Positions 25,017 through 32,095 of a stretch of DNA of 34,672 nt are shown here, in pieces. Position numbers and translations under genes: made by a program. The stretch spans positions 1 to 34,672 of the forward strand of contig JAHJTL010000076.1 of NCBI GenBank assembly GCA_018829775.1. Reading direction: 5' to 3'. The notes below the pieces were generated by a model. That model did no database searches, was not told the DNA's origin, and saw only the letters and a program-made list of their open reading frames with translations. Within the stretch, counting starts at the first letter, position 1. The number at the start of each line of letters is the position of its first letter. Source of the DNA: Chloroflexota bacterium. Lineage in GTDB: Bacteria > Chloroflexota > Dehalococcoidia > Dehalococcoidales > RBG-16-60-22.

Positions 25017-25089
25017 AGCCCACAACCAGATTCGAACTGGTGACCCCGTTCTTACCAAGAACGTGCTCTACCGACTGAGCTATGTGGGC
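25017..25089 (-). tRNA. tRNA-Thr (anticodon GGT)
   Basis: A 73-base cloverleaf on the minus strand. The acceptor stem is GCCCACA/TGTGGGC, the anticodon loop TTGGTAA on a CGTTC/GAACG stem gives GGT (reads ACC and ACU), and the T-arm is normal with TTCGAAT. No CCA is encoded. It lies 21 bases before tuf and is probably part of the same transcript. Confidence 0.95.
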
Positions 25090-25104
25090 ATAATTACGTA
25101 GCTA

Positions 25105-25133
25105 ATTTTAGGGTATTGAAAATGAAAAGTCAA
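25105..25133 (-). promoter_or_regulatory. Promoter of tRNA-Thr(GGT)-tuf
   Basis: TTGACT (25133-25128), a 17-base spacer and TAAAAT (25110-25105) lie 16 bases before the tRNA. It could serve the whole tuf-rpmG-secE-nusG-rplKA block. Confidence 0.78.
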
Positions 25134-25191
25134 CAACCGACCCGTTCTCACCGTGAGGGCGGATGCCGCTTCCCGGATACAGTTTCTATGG

Positions 25192-25275
25192 TGGAGGGGA
25201 CAGGATTCGAACCTGTGTAGCCCTTAGGGCGGCAGTTTTACAGACTGCTCCGATTAACCACTCCGGCACCCCTCC
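25192..25275 (-). tRNA. tRNA-Tyr (anticodon GTA)
   Basis: An 84-base class II tRNA on the minus strand with acceptor GGAGGGG/CCCCTCC, anticodon loop CTGTAAA giving GTA on a GCAGT/ACTGC stem, and a long variable arm with CGCCCTAAGGGCT. The discriminator is A and CCA is not encoded. Confidence 0.95.
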
Positions 25276-25292
25276 ACAACCTCGATTCCCGG

Positions 25293-25366
25293 AGCCTGAG
25301 GGGGGATTCGAACCCACGACCTGCTGTTTACAAGACAGCTGCTCTAACCAACTGAGCTACTCAGGC
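25293..25366 (-). tRNA. tRNA-Thr (anticodon TGT)
   Basis: A 74-base cloverleaf on the minus strand with acceptor GCCTGAG/CTCAGGC and anticodon loop CTTGTAA on GCTGT/ACAGC, giving TGT, which reads ACA. It is the first of the tRNA trio, followed after 17 bases by tRNA-Tyr. Confidence 0.95.
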
Positions 25367-25401
25367 GATGGCCTGGCCGATTTTGAACCAACCAGCTAGC
25401 T

Positions 25402-25431
25402 ATTATAAAGAACGGCGAAGGTAAAAGTCAA
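25402..25431 (-). promoter_or_regulatory. Promoter of the tRNA-Thr(TGT)/tRNA-Tyr cluster
   Basis: TTGACT (25431-25426), an 18-base spacer and a perfect TATAAT (25407-25402) lie 35 bases before tRNA-Thr(TGT). The same TTGACT hexamer is used at the tuf promoter and the tRNA-Asn promoter. Confidence 0.75.
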
Positions 25432-25499
25432 GCTGCATAGTTTATGTAAAGTTTTATACGTTCAAACAGGGCACGAATTACCTGCCCTTTTCTACCAGG

Positions 25500-25508
25500 T
25501 GCTATAAT
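25500..25508 (+). promoter_or_regulatory. Possible extended -10 promoter of the methyltransferase gene
   Basis: TGC followed by a perfect TATAAT (25503-25508), 32 bases before the methyltransferase start. No good -35 is seen. Just upstream, AGGGCA and TGCCCT form a small hairpin followed by TTTT (about 25468-25491). Confidence 0.45.
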
Positions 25509-25540
25509 ATCCAGCAAGAAGCCTCAGAGCGGAGAGGAGC

Positions 25541-26134
25541 ATGTTCATGGCTGAAAATCTTTTTATCGTACTTTACCTGGCCGGCATGGTCCTGGGGTCG
25601 ACCATCAGGGCCTGGTACGGAAGAAAGTTCCGACAGGACAGAAAAGCGATTTATCGGCAGGAAGGCCTGCTTGTTTTATTATTGGCGTCCCTGTGGGGAA
25701 TCGCCATACTGCTGCCCTTCTTTAACCTGTTCACCGACTGGCTGGATTTCGCCGCGTATCCGCTTCCGGGCTGGGCGGGGTGGCCGGGCGTGGCCATCTT
25801 CAGCGTTGCCCTGTGGCTGCTCTGGAGGTCGCATGCCGATTTAGGTCGCAACTGGTCGGTGGCCGCGGAAGTCAGGGAAAGGCAGACGTTGGTCACCAGC
25901 GGCGTATTCAAATATATGAGGCATCCAATGTACTCGGCACACTGGCTGTGGGGAATCGCCCAGGCGCTGCTGGTACACAACTGGATTTCCGGCCTGGCCA
26001 GCCTCGTTATTTTCATTTCTGTGTATCTGCTGCGTGTTCCGCGCGAGGAACGGGTAATGCTCAACGAGTTCGGGGACGAGTATCGTAAGTATATGAAAAG
26101 AACCGGACGGGTTCTGCCACGCCTGTGGGAATAA
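25541..26134 (+). CDS. Isoprenylcysteine carboxyl methyltransferase-like membrane protein
   Basis: A 197-residue polytopic protein of the ICMT/PEMT-like superfamily. Four to five hydrophobic segments are followed by the conserved C-terminal block: VTSGVFKYMRHPMYSAHW (about residues 118-135, RHPMY being the SAM-binding signature) and the closing EERVMLNEFGDEYRKYMKRTGR. Bacterial members methylate isoprenoid, lipid or small-molecule substrates; the substrate here is unknown, since bacteria lack prenylated CaaX proteins. A second ATG at 25547 has better spacing from AGGAG (25535-25539) and may be the true start. Single gene, convergent with the rhomboid gene. Confidence 0.87.
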   Translation: MFMAENLFIVLYLAGMVLGSTIRAWYGRKFRQDRKAIYRQEGLLVLLLASLWGIAILLPFFNLFTDWLDFAAYPLPGWAGWPGVAIFSVALWLLWRSHADLGRNWSVAAEVRERQTLVTSGVFKYMRHPMYSAHWLWGIAQALLVHNWISGLASLVIFISVYLLRVPREERVMLNEFGDEYRKYMKRTGRVLPRLWE

Positions 26135-26152
26135 CCTGCCTGTAGTTACAAC

Positions 26153-26767
26153 TTAAAACAGGAGGTATCGTTCTCTTCTGCGGATAATGAAGCCGGCAAT
26201 CAGCCCCACAACGAGCCCGCCGAGGTGTGCCTGCCAGGCGACGGATGGCAAAAAGGAGAGAATGACGAACCCGCCGAGCACGGCCACGAAGAGGGGCATC
26301 GGAATAGGGATGGGGAAAATGATTACTGGCAGCCGTGGCTGCATCATCACAAGCGCTCCCGCCAGAGCGAAGACAGCCCCCGAGGCGCCTAGGGCTACCG
26401 AGTACGGTGCTAATCCCGATAGGAGCAATAGAAAAATATTGGCAATGATACCACCAACGAAATAGACTATCAAAAAGCGCCTTTCGCCAACTAGGCGATT
26501 GAAATATGTACCGAAGAAGTAAAGAGTTATCATATTACCAAATATGTGCCAGAACCTGGTATGCAGAAATATACTTGTTAGTATTGTCCAAGGCTGTGTC
26601 CAAAACTGTGCTGGCATTGGTAGCGCTAGACTCAGAAATATCTTCTGAGCAATTAGCGGCGATATTATAACTAATATAAAGACAATCACATAGACAAATA
26701 AGTTGGCGATTATAATTATCAATACGGGACTGAGCCCATCAGTTTGGTAACCGAACCTAACTCTCAT
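26153..26767 (-). CDS. Rhomboid-family intramembrane serine protease
   Basis: A 204-residue protein with about six membrane segments. The catalytic pair is visible: Ser129 in GASGAVFALAG and His181 in AHLGGLVVG. Also present is the oxyanion-region motif in WHIFGNM (residues 73-79, His74 and Asn78). All key residues are there, so it should be an active protease cutting transmembrane substrates. It is the size of the basic six-helix bacterial rhomboid without extra domains. The upstream region holds an inverted repeat (26816-26847). The substrate is unknown. Confidence 0.93.
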   Translation of the reverse strand: MRVRFGYQTDGLSPVLIIIIANLFVYVIVFILVIISPLIAQKIFLSLALPMPAQFWTQPWTILTSIFLHTRFWHIFGNMITLYFFGTYFNRLVGERRFLIVYFVGGIIANIFLLLLSGLAPYSVALGASGAVFALAGALVMMQPRLPVIIFPIPIPMPLFVAVLGGFVILSFLPSVAWQAHLGGLVVGLIAGFIIRRRERYLLF

Positions 26768-26815
26768 GTATTAAGCAATTTCCTTTAGGGAAGTTATATA
26801 TTTCATATTACCGTA

Positions 26816-26856
26816 TTTAACGTCCCTAAACAACGACGGACGTGAAATGCTAAAAT
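26816..26856. promoter_or_regulatory. Inverted repeat next to an extended -10 upstream of the ABC exporter
   Basis: TTTAACGTCC (26816-26825) and GGACGTGAAA (26838-26847) are inverted repeats with 10-base arms and one mismatch. The right arm abuts TGC-TAAAAT (26848-26856), an extended -10-like element reading towards the ABC genes about 75 bases downstream. No convincing -35 is visible. Confidence 0.4.
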
Positions 26857-26929
26857 AACATCGGGCCTGTTTAAAAGGGATACTCCGTCCCTACACATGA
26901 TTAGTTTATCTTTTGATTTATGGTGAGGT

Positions 26930-27913
26930 ATGAGTGAATATATCATTGAAGTAGAGAGTCTGGTTAAAAAGTTCGGCGACCTGGTGGCGGTTAACGACAT
27001 CAGCTTCAACGTGACGTCGGGGGGAATCTTCGGTTTTCTGGGCCCTAATGGGGCGGGCAAGACCACTACCATCAATATTCTATGCACATTGACCCGGCCG
27101 ACTTCAGGTCGGGCCTGCATTGCTGGTCTGGACGTGGTGCGCCAGCAGAGCCAGGTACGCCAGATGATAGGCCTTGTCTTTCAGGACCCCAGCCTTGATG
27201 AAAGGCTCAGCGGTCTGCAGAACATGCGTTTTCATGCCCTCGTTTACGGTGTACCCACTTCAGTCCGCGAGCAGCGCATCGAGCAGTTGCTTCGCATGGT
27301 GGAGCTCTGGGACAAGCGCCACAACAAGGTTCAGACCTTTTCCGGAGGGATGAAACGGCGACTTGAGCTGGCGAGAGGGCTACTGCACCACCCCAGGGTG
27401 CTCTTCCTCGATGAGCCGACGCTCGGGCTTGACCCGCAGACGAGGAACCGCATGTGGGAATATATCCTCGAGCTGCAGCGGCAGGAAGGGACGACCGTTT
27501 TCCTCACCACACACTACATGGATGAAGCGGATAAAGCCGACCGCATTGCCGTTATCGACTATGGAAAGCTCATCGCCATGGACACGCCAGCAAAGCTGAA
27601 AAAAATGGTGGGCAAGGACATTGTGTCGCTGAAGACCAATGATAATGATAAGGCAGCGGAGGAAATCAGGCTGCGCTATCAGATTGAAGCCAGACATGAT
27701 GGCGATGGACTTTGCTTTGAGGTCGCCAACGGTGAAGAATTTCTTCCCGTTTTACTGCGTGAATTCAACATCCGTATAATCGGCGTGAGCATGCGCCGCC
27801 CGAGCCTCGATGACGTGTTCCTCAAGCTCACAGGACATGAGATACGGGAGGAAGATGTCAGCGATACATTCAAGACAATGGTTCGCCAGCATGGCCGCCG
27901 TTTGCGGCGCTAG
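26930..27913 (+). CDS. ABC transporter ATP-binding protein (DrrA-like)
   Basis: A 327-residue ABC ATPase of the drug- and polysaccharide-export type. Walker A is GPNGAGKT (38-45), the Q-loop lies in GLVFQDPSLDE, the signature is FSGGMKRRLELARG, Walker B is VLFLDEPTLGLDPQ and the H-loop is LTTHYMDEA. A C-terminal regulatory region of about 100 residues ends in a DDVFLKLTG block, typical of DrrA-like proteins. The permease follows 9 bases later with a good GGAGG, so the two form one exporter. Cargo unknown. Confidence 0.94.
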   Translation: MSEYIIEVESLVKKFGDLVAVNDISFNVTSGGIFGFLGPNGAGKTTTINILCTLTRPTSGRACIAGLDVVRQQSQVRQMIGLVFQDPSLDERLSGLQNMRFHALVYGVPTSVREQRIEQLLRMVELWDKRHNKVQTFSGGMKRRLELARGLLHHPRVLFLDEPTLGLDPQTRNRMWEYILELQRQEGTTVFLTTHYMDEADKADRIAVIDYGKLIAMDTPAKLKKMVGKDIVSLKTNDNDKAAEEIRLRYQIEARHDGDGLCFEVANGEEFLPVLLREFNIRIIGVSMRRPSLDDVFLKLTGHEIREEDVSDTFKTMVRQHGRRLRR

Positions 27914-27922
27914 GAGGATAAC

Positions 27923-28711
27923 ATGAATCAATTGCGTGGTATCTATATTATCTGGTATCGTGATATATTGCGCTTCTGGCACGACAAGATGCGTTTGATA
28001 GGGTCACTTACCTTTCCGCTCCTGTTCCTCTTCGTCTTCGGCAACGGGCTCAGCGCCAGAATGGGCGTCCTGGGCGGGGGCTTCGACTTCACCCAGTTCA
28101 TCTATCCCGGCATCATTGGCATGACGGTGCTGATGACTTCTTTCATGTCCGGGATTTCCGTGGTCTGGGACCGTGAGTTTGGCTTCCTCAAGGAAGTGCT
28201 GGTGGCACCGATAAGTCGTGCCGCCGTTGCTATCGGTAAGACATTGGGGTCCGCCACCATTGCCTCGTTTCAGGGAGTGCTGATACTCGCGTTTGCCCCA
28301 CTCATCGGCGTTTCCCTTTCCATCGGGACGGTGCTGGCGCTCCTGCCGCTCATGTTCCTGCTGGCCACCGCTTTGGGCTCATTCGGCGTCCTGCTGGCCA
28401 CCCGAATCCGTTCCATGGAGGCATTTCAGGCCACGATGCAGATGCTGATGTTCCCCATGGTATTTCTTTCCGGGGCGTTCTTCCCGTTGCAGGACCTGCC
28501 GCAATGGATGAACGTGCTGGTGAAGGTCAACCCGGCCACCTACGGCATTGCTCCCATCCGCCAGGTGGTGCTCGGCTCGGCCCCGGACGCAACCTACGGT
28601 ATCAGCCTTTTCGGGCACACGCTGACGCTCTGGAATGAAGTCGCCATTCTGGCTGCCTTCGGGGCGGCGATGATTCTACTGGCCATATGGTCGTTCGGCA
28701 ATCAGGAGTAA
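27923..28711 (+). CDS. ABC-2 type permease (DrrB-like)
   Basis: A 262-residue inner-membrane permease with six predicted spans. It has the ABC-2 landmarks: an N-terminal cytoplasmic WYRDILRFWHDKMRL, then VWDREFGFLKEVLVAPISRAAVAIGKTLG, the coupling-helix region, and MFPMVFLSGAFFPLQDLPQWMNVLVKVNPATYGIAPIRQ near the C-terminus. This family exports antibiotics, lipids or surface polymers together with its ATPase partner. The gene is separated from tRNA-Asn by 55 bases. Confidence 0.93.
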   Translation: MNQLRGIYIIWYRDILRFWHDKMRLIGSLTFPLLFLFVFGNGLSARMGVLGGGFDFTQFIYPGIIGMTVLMTSFMSGISVVWDREFGFLKEVLVAPISRAAVAIGKTLGSATIASFQGVLILAFAPLIGVSLSIGTVLALLPLMFLLATALGSFGVLLATRIRSMEAFQATMQMLMFPMVFLSGAFFPLQDLPQWMNVLVKVNPATYGIAPIRQVVLGSAPDATYGISLFGHTLTLWNEVAILAAFGAAMILLAIWSFGNQE

Positions 28712-28716
28712 TCAGC

Positions 28717-28745
28717 TTGACTTTGTTTGCCTGAATAACGATAAT
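28717..28745 (+). promoter_or_regulatory. Promoter of tRNA-Asn
   Basis: TTGACT (28717-28722), a 17-base spacer and GATAAT (28740-28745) lie 21 bases before the tRNA. Confidence 0.65.
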
Positions 28746-28766
28746 GAAGGTGGCCTTTCCGGTCGT

Positions 28767-28841
28767 TCCCCGATAGCTCAATGGTAGAGCGGGCGGCTGT
28801 TAACCGCTAGGTTCTAGGTTCGAGTCCTAGTCGGGGAGCCA
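28767..28841 (+). tRNA. tRNA-Asn (anticodon GTT)
   Basis: A cloverleaf with acceptor TCCCCGA/TCGGGGA, anticodon loop CTGTTAA giving GTT and a T-arm with GTTCGAGTC. The discriminator is G and the terminal CCA is present in the DNA (28839-28841), unlike the other three tRNAs in the window. Confidence 0.95.
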
Positions 28842-28850
28842 TCGATCCCA

Positions 28851-28909
28851 CTAGCCCCACGCCTTGAAACGGAACTCGCCGGAATCCAAAAGGGGGCCAC
28901 ACGCCTCAT
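28851..28909. repeat. Diverged intergenic repeat, copy A
   Basis: Contains AGCCCCACGCC and, after a short gap, ACTCGCCGGAATCC and ACGCCTCAT. It resembles copies near 30045, 30579 and 31019, with the same blocks in the same order. The gap between tRNA-Asn and the DMT gene shows nothing else clear. Confidence 0.45.
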
Positions 28910-28987
28910 CAACTAAGCACATGAGTATTTCCTAATTCGAAAGAGTGCCACGCTGAGAATCTAGGTTAATCGCGTTAGATTGCGGTG

Positions 28988-29893
28988 TCAGGATAAGTAG
29001 ATAATGGAGATGCCGCCGACAATCATGGCTGTGGCTATAAATCTAAAGACTAACATTGTCTTGCTGGTAGTTGACTTTACCAGAAAATGGGGTAAGGAGT
29101 AGTTGAGAATAAGTGCATATATCGTAACAAAAATGGGGCGACTGCTGATAATAGTGGAGACCAGTGAGACAGGTCCTCTCGACAGTGCCCAGAATGACCC
29201 GGTTAGCGCTATTGGCGTTAAAGTCTCATTAAACGCCATCAATCCAAGCGAACGGTTCCTGTGATTCATATCCCTCAGCTGCCGTATGACGTGAGGCCGC
29301 ATGGAGAAGACGAAGAATATACCGAAGATACAGAACGCATTGACAGAGAACATATTCCAGAAAGAGAAGTAGGCAAGGGCATACTTGCTGGTGATGTCCG
29401 CCATAGCTAATAACAGACTGGAACCAACCAGAGCCAAGAATGGCTTACCCGGCCATACAGCATTGCCGAACGGGTTCTGTTTAAATGATACGATGACGGC
29501 TCCCGCAACAACAATAACTATCGACAGCCACTGTAAAGGGCTGATGGACTCTCCCAGCAACGGCACAGCTATAAGCGCGACAAAGATCGGGTAGGTATAG
29601 ACCACGGGCACAACCCGCGAAATCTCCTCCTTCTTCAATAAATATATCATGATGGTTGCCCCGGCAATGCGGATTATACTGGAGCCGAATGCCACCGTTA
29701 ACGGCCACAAGCCGATATTTTCAGGAAATGGAAACAGGTAAAAGAAGAGCGACCCATAAAACAGGTGAATAACGCTGATCGGCAGCAGAAATGCTCTGAG
29801 GCCAGGCATACGCTTGGAGATGAGGTGGCTGTCAATCGTAGTAATTATGCCATAGATAGCCGCGCTCAATATGGCGATACTGGCCCAACTCAT
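28988..29893 (-). CDS. DMT-superfamily (EamA-like) transporter
   Basis: A 301-residue membrane protein with about ten hydrophobic helices in two halves of five, the EamA/DMT layout. The half repeats include VVYTYPIFVALIAVPLLGESISPLQW, matching the conserved end of an EamA repeat with its PLLGE motif. Members export amino acids, metabolites or sugars-phosphates by facilitation or proton exchange; the substrate is not predictable. It stands alone, in a looser region between tRNA-Asn and the CMD gene. The ATG at 29893 has only a weak upstream GATACTCC. Confidence 0.82.
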   Translation of the reverse strand: MSWASIAILSAAIYGIITTIDSHLISKRMPGLRAFLLPISVIHLFYGSLFFYLFPFPENIGLWPLTVAFGSSIIRIAGATIMIYLLKKEEISRVVPVVYTYPIFVALIAVPLLGESISPLQWLSIVIVVAGAVIVSFKQNPFGNAVWPGKPFLALVGSSLLLAMADITSKYALAYFSFWNMFSVNAFCIFGIFFVFSMRPHVIRQLRDMNHRNRSLGLMAFNETLTPIALTGSFWALSRGPVSLVSTIISSRPIFVTIYALILNYSLPHFLVKSTTSKTMLVFRFIATAMIVGGISIIYLS

Positions 29894-30190
29894 GGAGTAT
29901 CAATACTCGCTTCCACGAAAGCAATCACATACCAGCTTACACTATCCAAAAGAAAAGGGGAAACCGTCCCCATGTAACACGCCACTCTATATTAAGTTCA
30001 TTTCATAGCTTCACCATTGCTATTCCTTTGACATCCTCATATAAGGCGCGGAGCGAGGCTCGCCGGGAGCCAAAGGAGTAGCGTACGCCTCATGTATGGG
30101 CCTCCGTACCTTTCCCTACTCGGCGGAGCGCTTTGTAATTCGAGGAAAGATACTTTACACTAAAAAGACTAAATAGAGGAGGGTGTTACG
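29894..30190. other. Intergenic region with diverged repeat copy B
   Basis: A 297-base gap between divergent genes with no supported open frame. Around 30045-30093 it contains GGCTCGCCGGGAGCC (a small hairpin) followed by ACGCCTCAT, resembling the blocks of copy A. The right end holds the promoter and ribosome binding site of the CMD gene. Confidence 0.5.
30133..30161 (+). promoter_or_regulatory. Possible promoter of the CMD-family gene
   Basis: TTGTAA (30133-30138), a 17-base spacer and TACACT (30156-30161) lie 29 bases before the CMD start, with AGAGGAGGG in between. Confidence 0.4.
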
Positions 30191-30541
30191 ATGGAAACTG
30201 AGGAAAAGCAATTGGAGCTTTACAACAGTCTAATGAAGTATAGAGATAAGCGGTCGCAGGTATTGCCAGATGTAGCGGCTGCAGGAAATGCGTTAGGGGA
30301 AGCGGTTTATAGTGATGGGGCACTTAATCGTAAGGTTAAGCGCCTAATAGCTATGGCCGTGGCACTTGGTATCGGGTGCATGCCCTGCATAATAGCTCAA
30401 ACTAAACAGGCAGTTGAAGCTGGAGCCACGAAAGAGGAGGTTCTGGAAGCTGCCTCAGTGCTTCTAGCCATACATGGTACTAGCGGTTATTCTGAATCTT
30501 GGAGGGTGGTTAAAGTACTGGAAGAGTTGGGAATGATGTAG
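30191..30541 (+). CDS. Carboxymuconolactone decarboxylase (CMD/AhpD-like) family protein
   Basis: A 116-residue all-helical protein of the CMD family. It has the redox motif CMPC at residues 63-66, within IGCMPCIIAQTKQAVEAGATKEEVLEAASV. In AhpD the second Cys is followed after three residues by a catalytic His (CxxCxxxH); here that position is Gln70. The protein could act as a peroxidase or disulfide reductase, or bind another substrate without the proton-relay His. GAGGAGGG precedes the ATG. It is monocistronic and no peroxiredoxin partner is nearby. Confidence 0.85.
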   Translation: METEEKQLELYNSLMKYRDKRSQVLPDVAAAGNALGEAVYSDGALNRKVKRLIAMAVALGIGCMPCIIAQTKQAVEAGATKEEVLEAASVLLAIHGTSGYSESWRVVKVLEELGMM

Positions 30542-30578
30542 ATAACCAAGCTATATTGAAGGCGGTTACTATGACCTA

Positions 30579-30625
30579 CCCCCACGAGCCCCACGCCGCG
30601 AAACGGGGCTCACCGGGGGCACACA
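30579..30625. repeat. Intergenic palindromic repeat, copy C
   Basis: GAGCCCC (30586-30592) and GGGGCTC (30605-30611) form a perfect 7-bp hairpin around a 12-base loop, followed by ACCGGGGGC. The block CCCACGAGCCCCACGCCG (30581-30598) recurs exactly at 31021-31038. It is the best-preserved member of the repeat group. Confidence 0.65.
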
Positions 30626-30648
30626 TCCTGGCTTATCGTGCAATCACG

Positions 30649-30678
30649 TTGACTGTACTCTTCCCCCAACACTATAAT
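30649..30678 (+). promoter_or_regulatory. Promoter of the small membrane protein at 30726
   Basis: TTGACT (30649-30654), an 18-base spacer and a perfect TATAAT (30673-30678). The start codon follows 47 bases later with AGAGGAGG before it. Confidence 0.7.
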
Positions 30679-30725
30679 ATAGCTTCGATAGCGATTAAGT
30701 TTAGAAAACTAGAGGAGGTGCAGCT

Positions 30726-30944
30726 ATGAAGCTATGGGGTTTTGGAGAGCGATCAGCAGAGCATATATTCATTCGTCTTCTGGGAATAGCCATACTAATT
30801 GTCGGTATTGTTACTGGAGCTTTAAATGTAACATTTGGCGGTTTCACCCCTATCCTGTGGTTTTTATTGGCTATTGTTGTATTCATGATCGCGATTTGTA
30901 CCGAGGTATTAAGAATAGCAGATTTCTTGGAGAGCAAAAAATAG
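30726..30944 (+). CDS. Small two-span membrane protein
   Basis: A 72-residue protein with a polar N-terminus (MKLWGFGERSAEH), two hydrophobic helices (about residues 16-36 and 42-62) separated by a short Gly/Thr loop, and a charged end (ADFLESKK). It has a good promoter and AGGAGGTG ribosome binding site, so it is likely to be real. I do not recognise the family and there is no conserved neighbour to suggest a role. Confidence 0.7.
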   Translation: MKLWGFGERSAEHIFIRLLGIAILIVGIVTGALNVTFGGFTPILWFLLAIVVFMIAICTEVLRIADFLESKK

Positions 30945-31254
30945 AAGTAGGAAATCTGTATGGTTAGTGAAACGGTACCTGCTGCTGATTAATCACAAAG
31001 CTTCTCAGGTCTGGTCTTACCCCACGAGCCCCACGCCGTGGAACTGAGTCTGCAATCACCAGGAAGAAATCATTGCGCCCATCCCCACAATACCAGCACC
31101 AACTCGCTATGGGAATATTATTTATGCCACAAAACAGAGAATAAGAAAATCGCCGACGCAATTATGTGATAAAAGTCGCTGATGTTTATCTAAAAAAGAA
31201 GCACCATTAAATATGTAGTCGCATTGAGCTAGATTGGAAAAGAGGTGCTATTTT
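30945..31254. other. Intergenic region with diverged repeat copy D
   Basis: A 310-base gap without a supported gene. It carries the fragment CCCACGAGCCCCACGCCG (31021-31038), identical to part of copy C but without its right arm. A weak AT-rich inverted repeat GATAAA/TTTATC lies at 31168-31190. I see no convincing promoter for the downstream gene. Confidence 0.5.
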
Positions 31255-31956
31255 ATGAAACCTAAACTGTATATCATAATACCTTTCACAGTGGTCCTTC
31301 TTTCTGCATTTACCGCGGGAATTTACTTCGCCATTGATAAAGCGGGATTTATCAGCGACGTCAAAACTGAGGAGCTGCAGACCGTAGAGATTCGGGAATA
31401 TGAGGGGAAAAATCTGTCCTCGGTCAATGACTTCCGCGAGAACTCCATCAAGGGGCCTCAGTACGTTGATACCGCCACGTACCAGCTTGAAGTCACCGGG
31501 CTCGTGGAAAAGCCTCTGAACTTCACCCACGAAGAGGTGATTGACAGCTACAAACACTACGAGAAAATGGTGAGGCTGGACTGCGTAGAGGGGTGGAGCG
31601 TCAACATCCTCTGGGAAGGCATGCTGGTGAGGGATATACTGAACGACGCCGGAGTATTGCCGGAGACCAAGAAGGTCATCTTTCACGCCTATGATGAGTA
31701 CACCACCTCCTTTCCCCTAGACTACATCATGGGCAATGACATCATCATGGCCTACAAAATGAACGGGATTATCATGCCGCCGGAACGGGGCTATCCTTTC
31801 CAGCTCGTCTCCGAGAGCAAGTGGGGCTATAAATGGATAAAATGGATAACCAAAATTGAGCTCTCGGATGACGAATACCACCGCGGCTACTGGGAAAGCC
31901 GTGGCTACTCCAACCATGCAGACCTGGACGAAAGTTTCTTTGAGTACATGCCTTGA
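31255..31956 (+). CDS. Molybdopterin-dependent oxidoreductase, sulfite oxidase/MsrP-like
   Basis: A 233-residue protein with an N-terminal membrane anchor or signal (residues 5-27) and a sulfite-oxidase-type molybdopterin domain. The likely molybdenum ligand is Cys110 in VRLDCVEGWSVNILWEG. Other family marks are YQLEVTGLVEKPLNFTHEEV, TTSFPLDYIMGNDIIMAYKMNG, and LPPERGYPFQLV-like and WGYKWIKWITKIEL at the end. It is shorter than eukaryotic sulfite oxidase and lacks heme and dimerisation domains, like MsrP. The ATG at 31255 follows AAGAGGTGC; a TTG 21 bases upstream is not supported. It is convergent with the cytochrome bc operon, which may supply or take its electrons. Confidence 0.88.
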   Translation: MKPKLYIIIPFTVVLLSAFTAGIYFAIDKAGFISDVKTEELQTVEIREYEGKNLSSVNDFRENSIKGPQYVDTATYQLEVTGLVEKPLNFTHEEVIDSYKHYEKMVRLDCVEGWSVNILWEGMLVRDILNDAGVLPETKKVIFHAYDEYTTSFPLDYIMGNDIIMAYKMNGIIMPPERGYPFQLVSESKWGYKWIKWITKIELSDDEYHRGYWESRGYSNHADLDESFFEYMP

Positions 31957-32047
31957 ACCTAGTGTCCGTCCACACTCGTTATTAAGTATTCGATGGTTTC
32001 CAGCCTACACTTTTGGTCGGTGAAGCTCATTTGCTACATTTGATAGA

Positions 32048-32074
32048 GGGATGACACCATGAAGGCACCATCCC
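32048..32074 (-). terminator. Hairpin after the cytochrome bc operon
   Basis: On the minus strand GGGATGGTGCC and GGTGTCATCCC pair through 11 bp, three of them G-U, around a TTCAT loop, about 22 bases beyond the cytochrome stop. The wobble pairs work only in the minus-strand transcript. No U-run follows, so it may be an mRNA-end stabiliser rather than a terminator. Confidence 0.4.
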
Positions 32075-32095
32075 GGTGATATAGGGATAAACGTA

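Noticed and set aside
28851-31050. CRISPR array
   Set aside because: The repeats are few, diverged, irregularly spaced by hundreds of bases and have no cas genes nearby.
28767-31254. Integrated island at tRNA-Asn
   Set aside because: No integrase lies nearby and I found no second copy of the tRNA 3' end that would mark an attachment site. The XerC/D-like recombinase is 24 kb away and looks like a housekeeping enzyme.
31960-32000. AGTGT/ACACT hairpin as an insertion-sequence end paired with the one near 34560
   Set aside because: The sequence between would be the intact cytochrome bc operon, with no transposase, and the ends do not match beyond a few bases.
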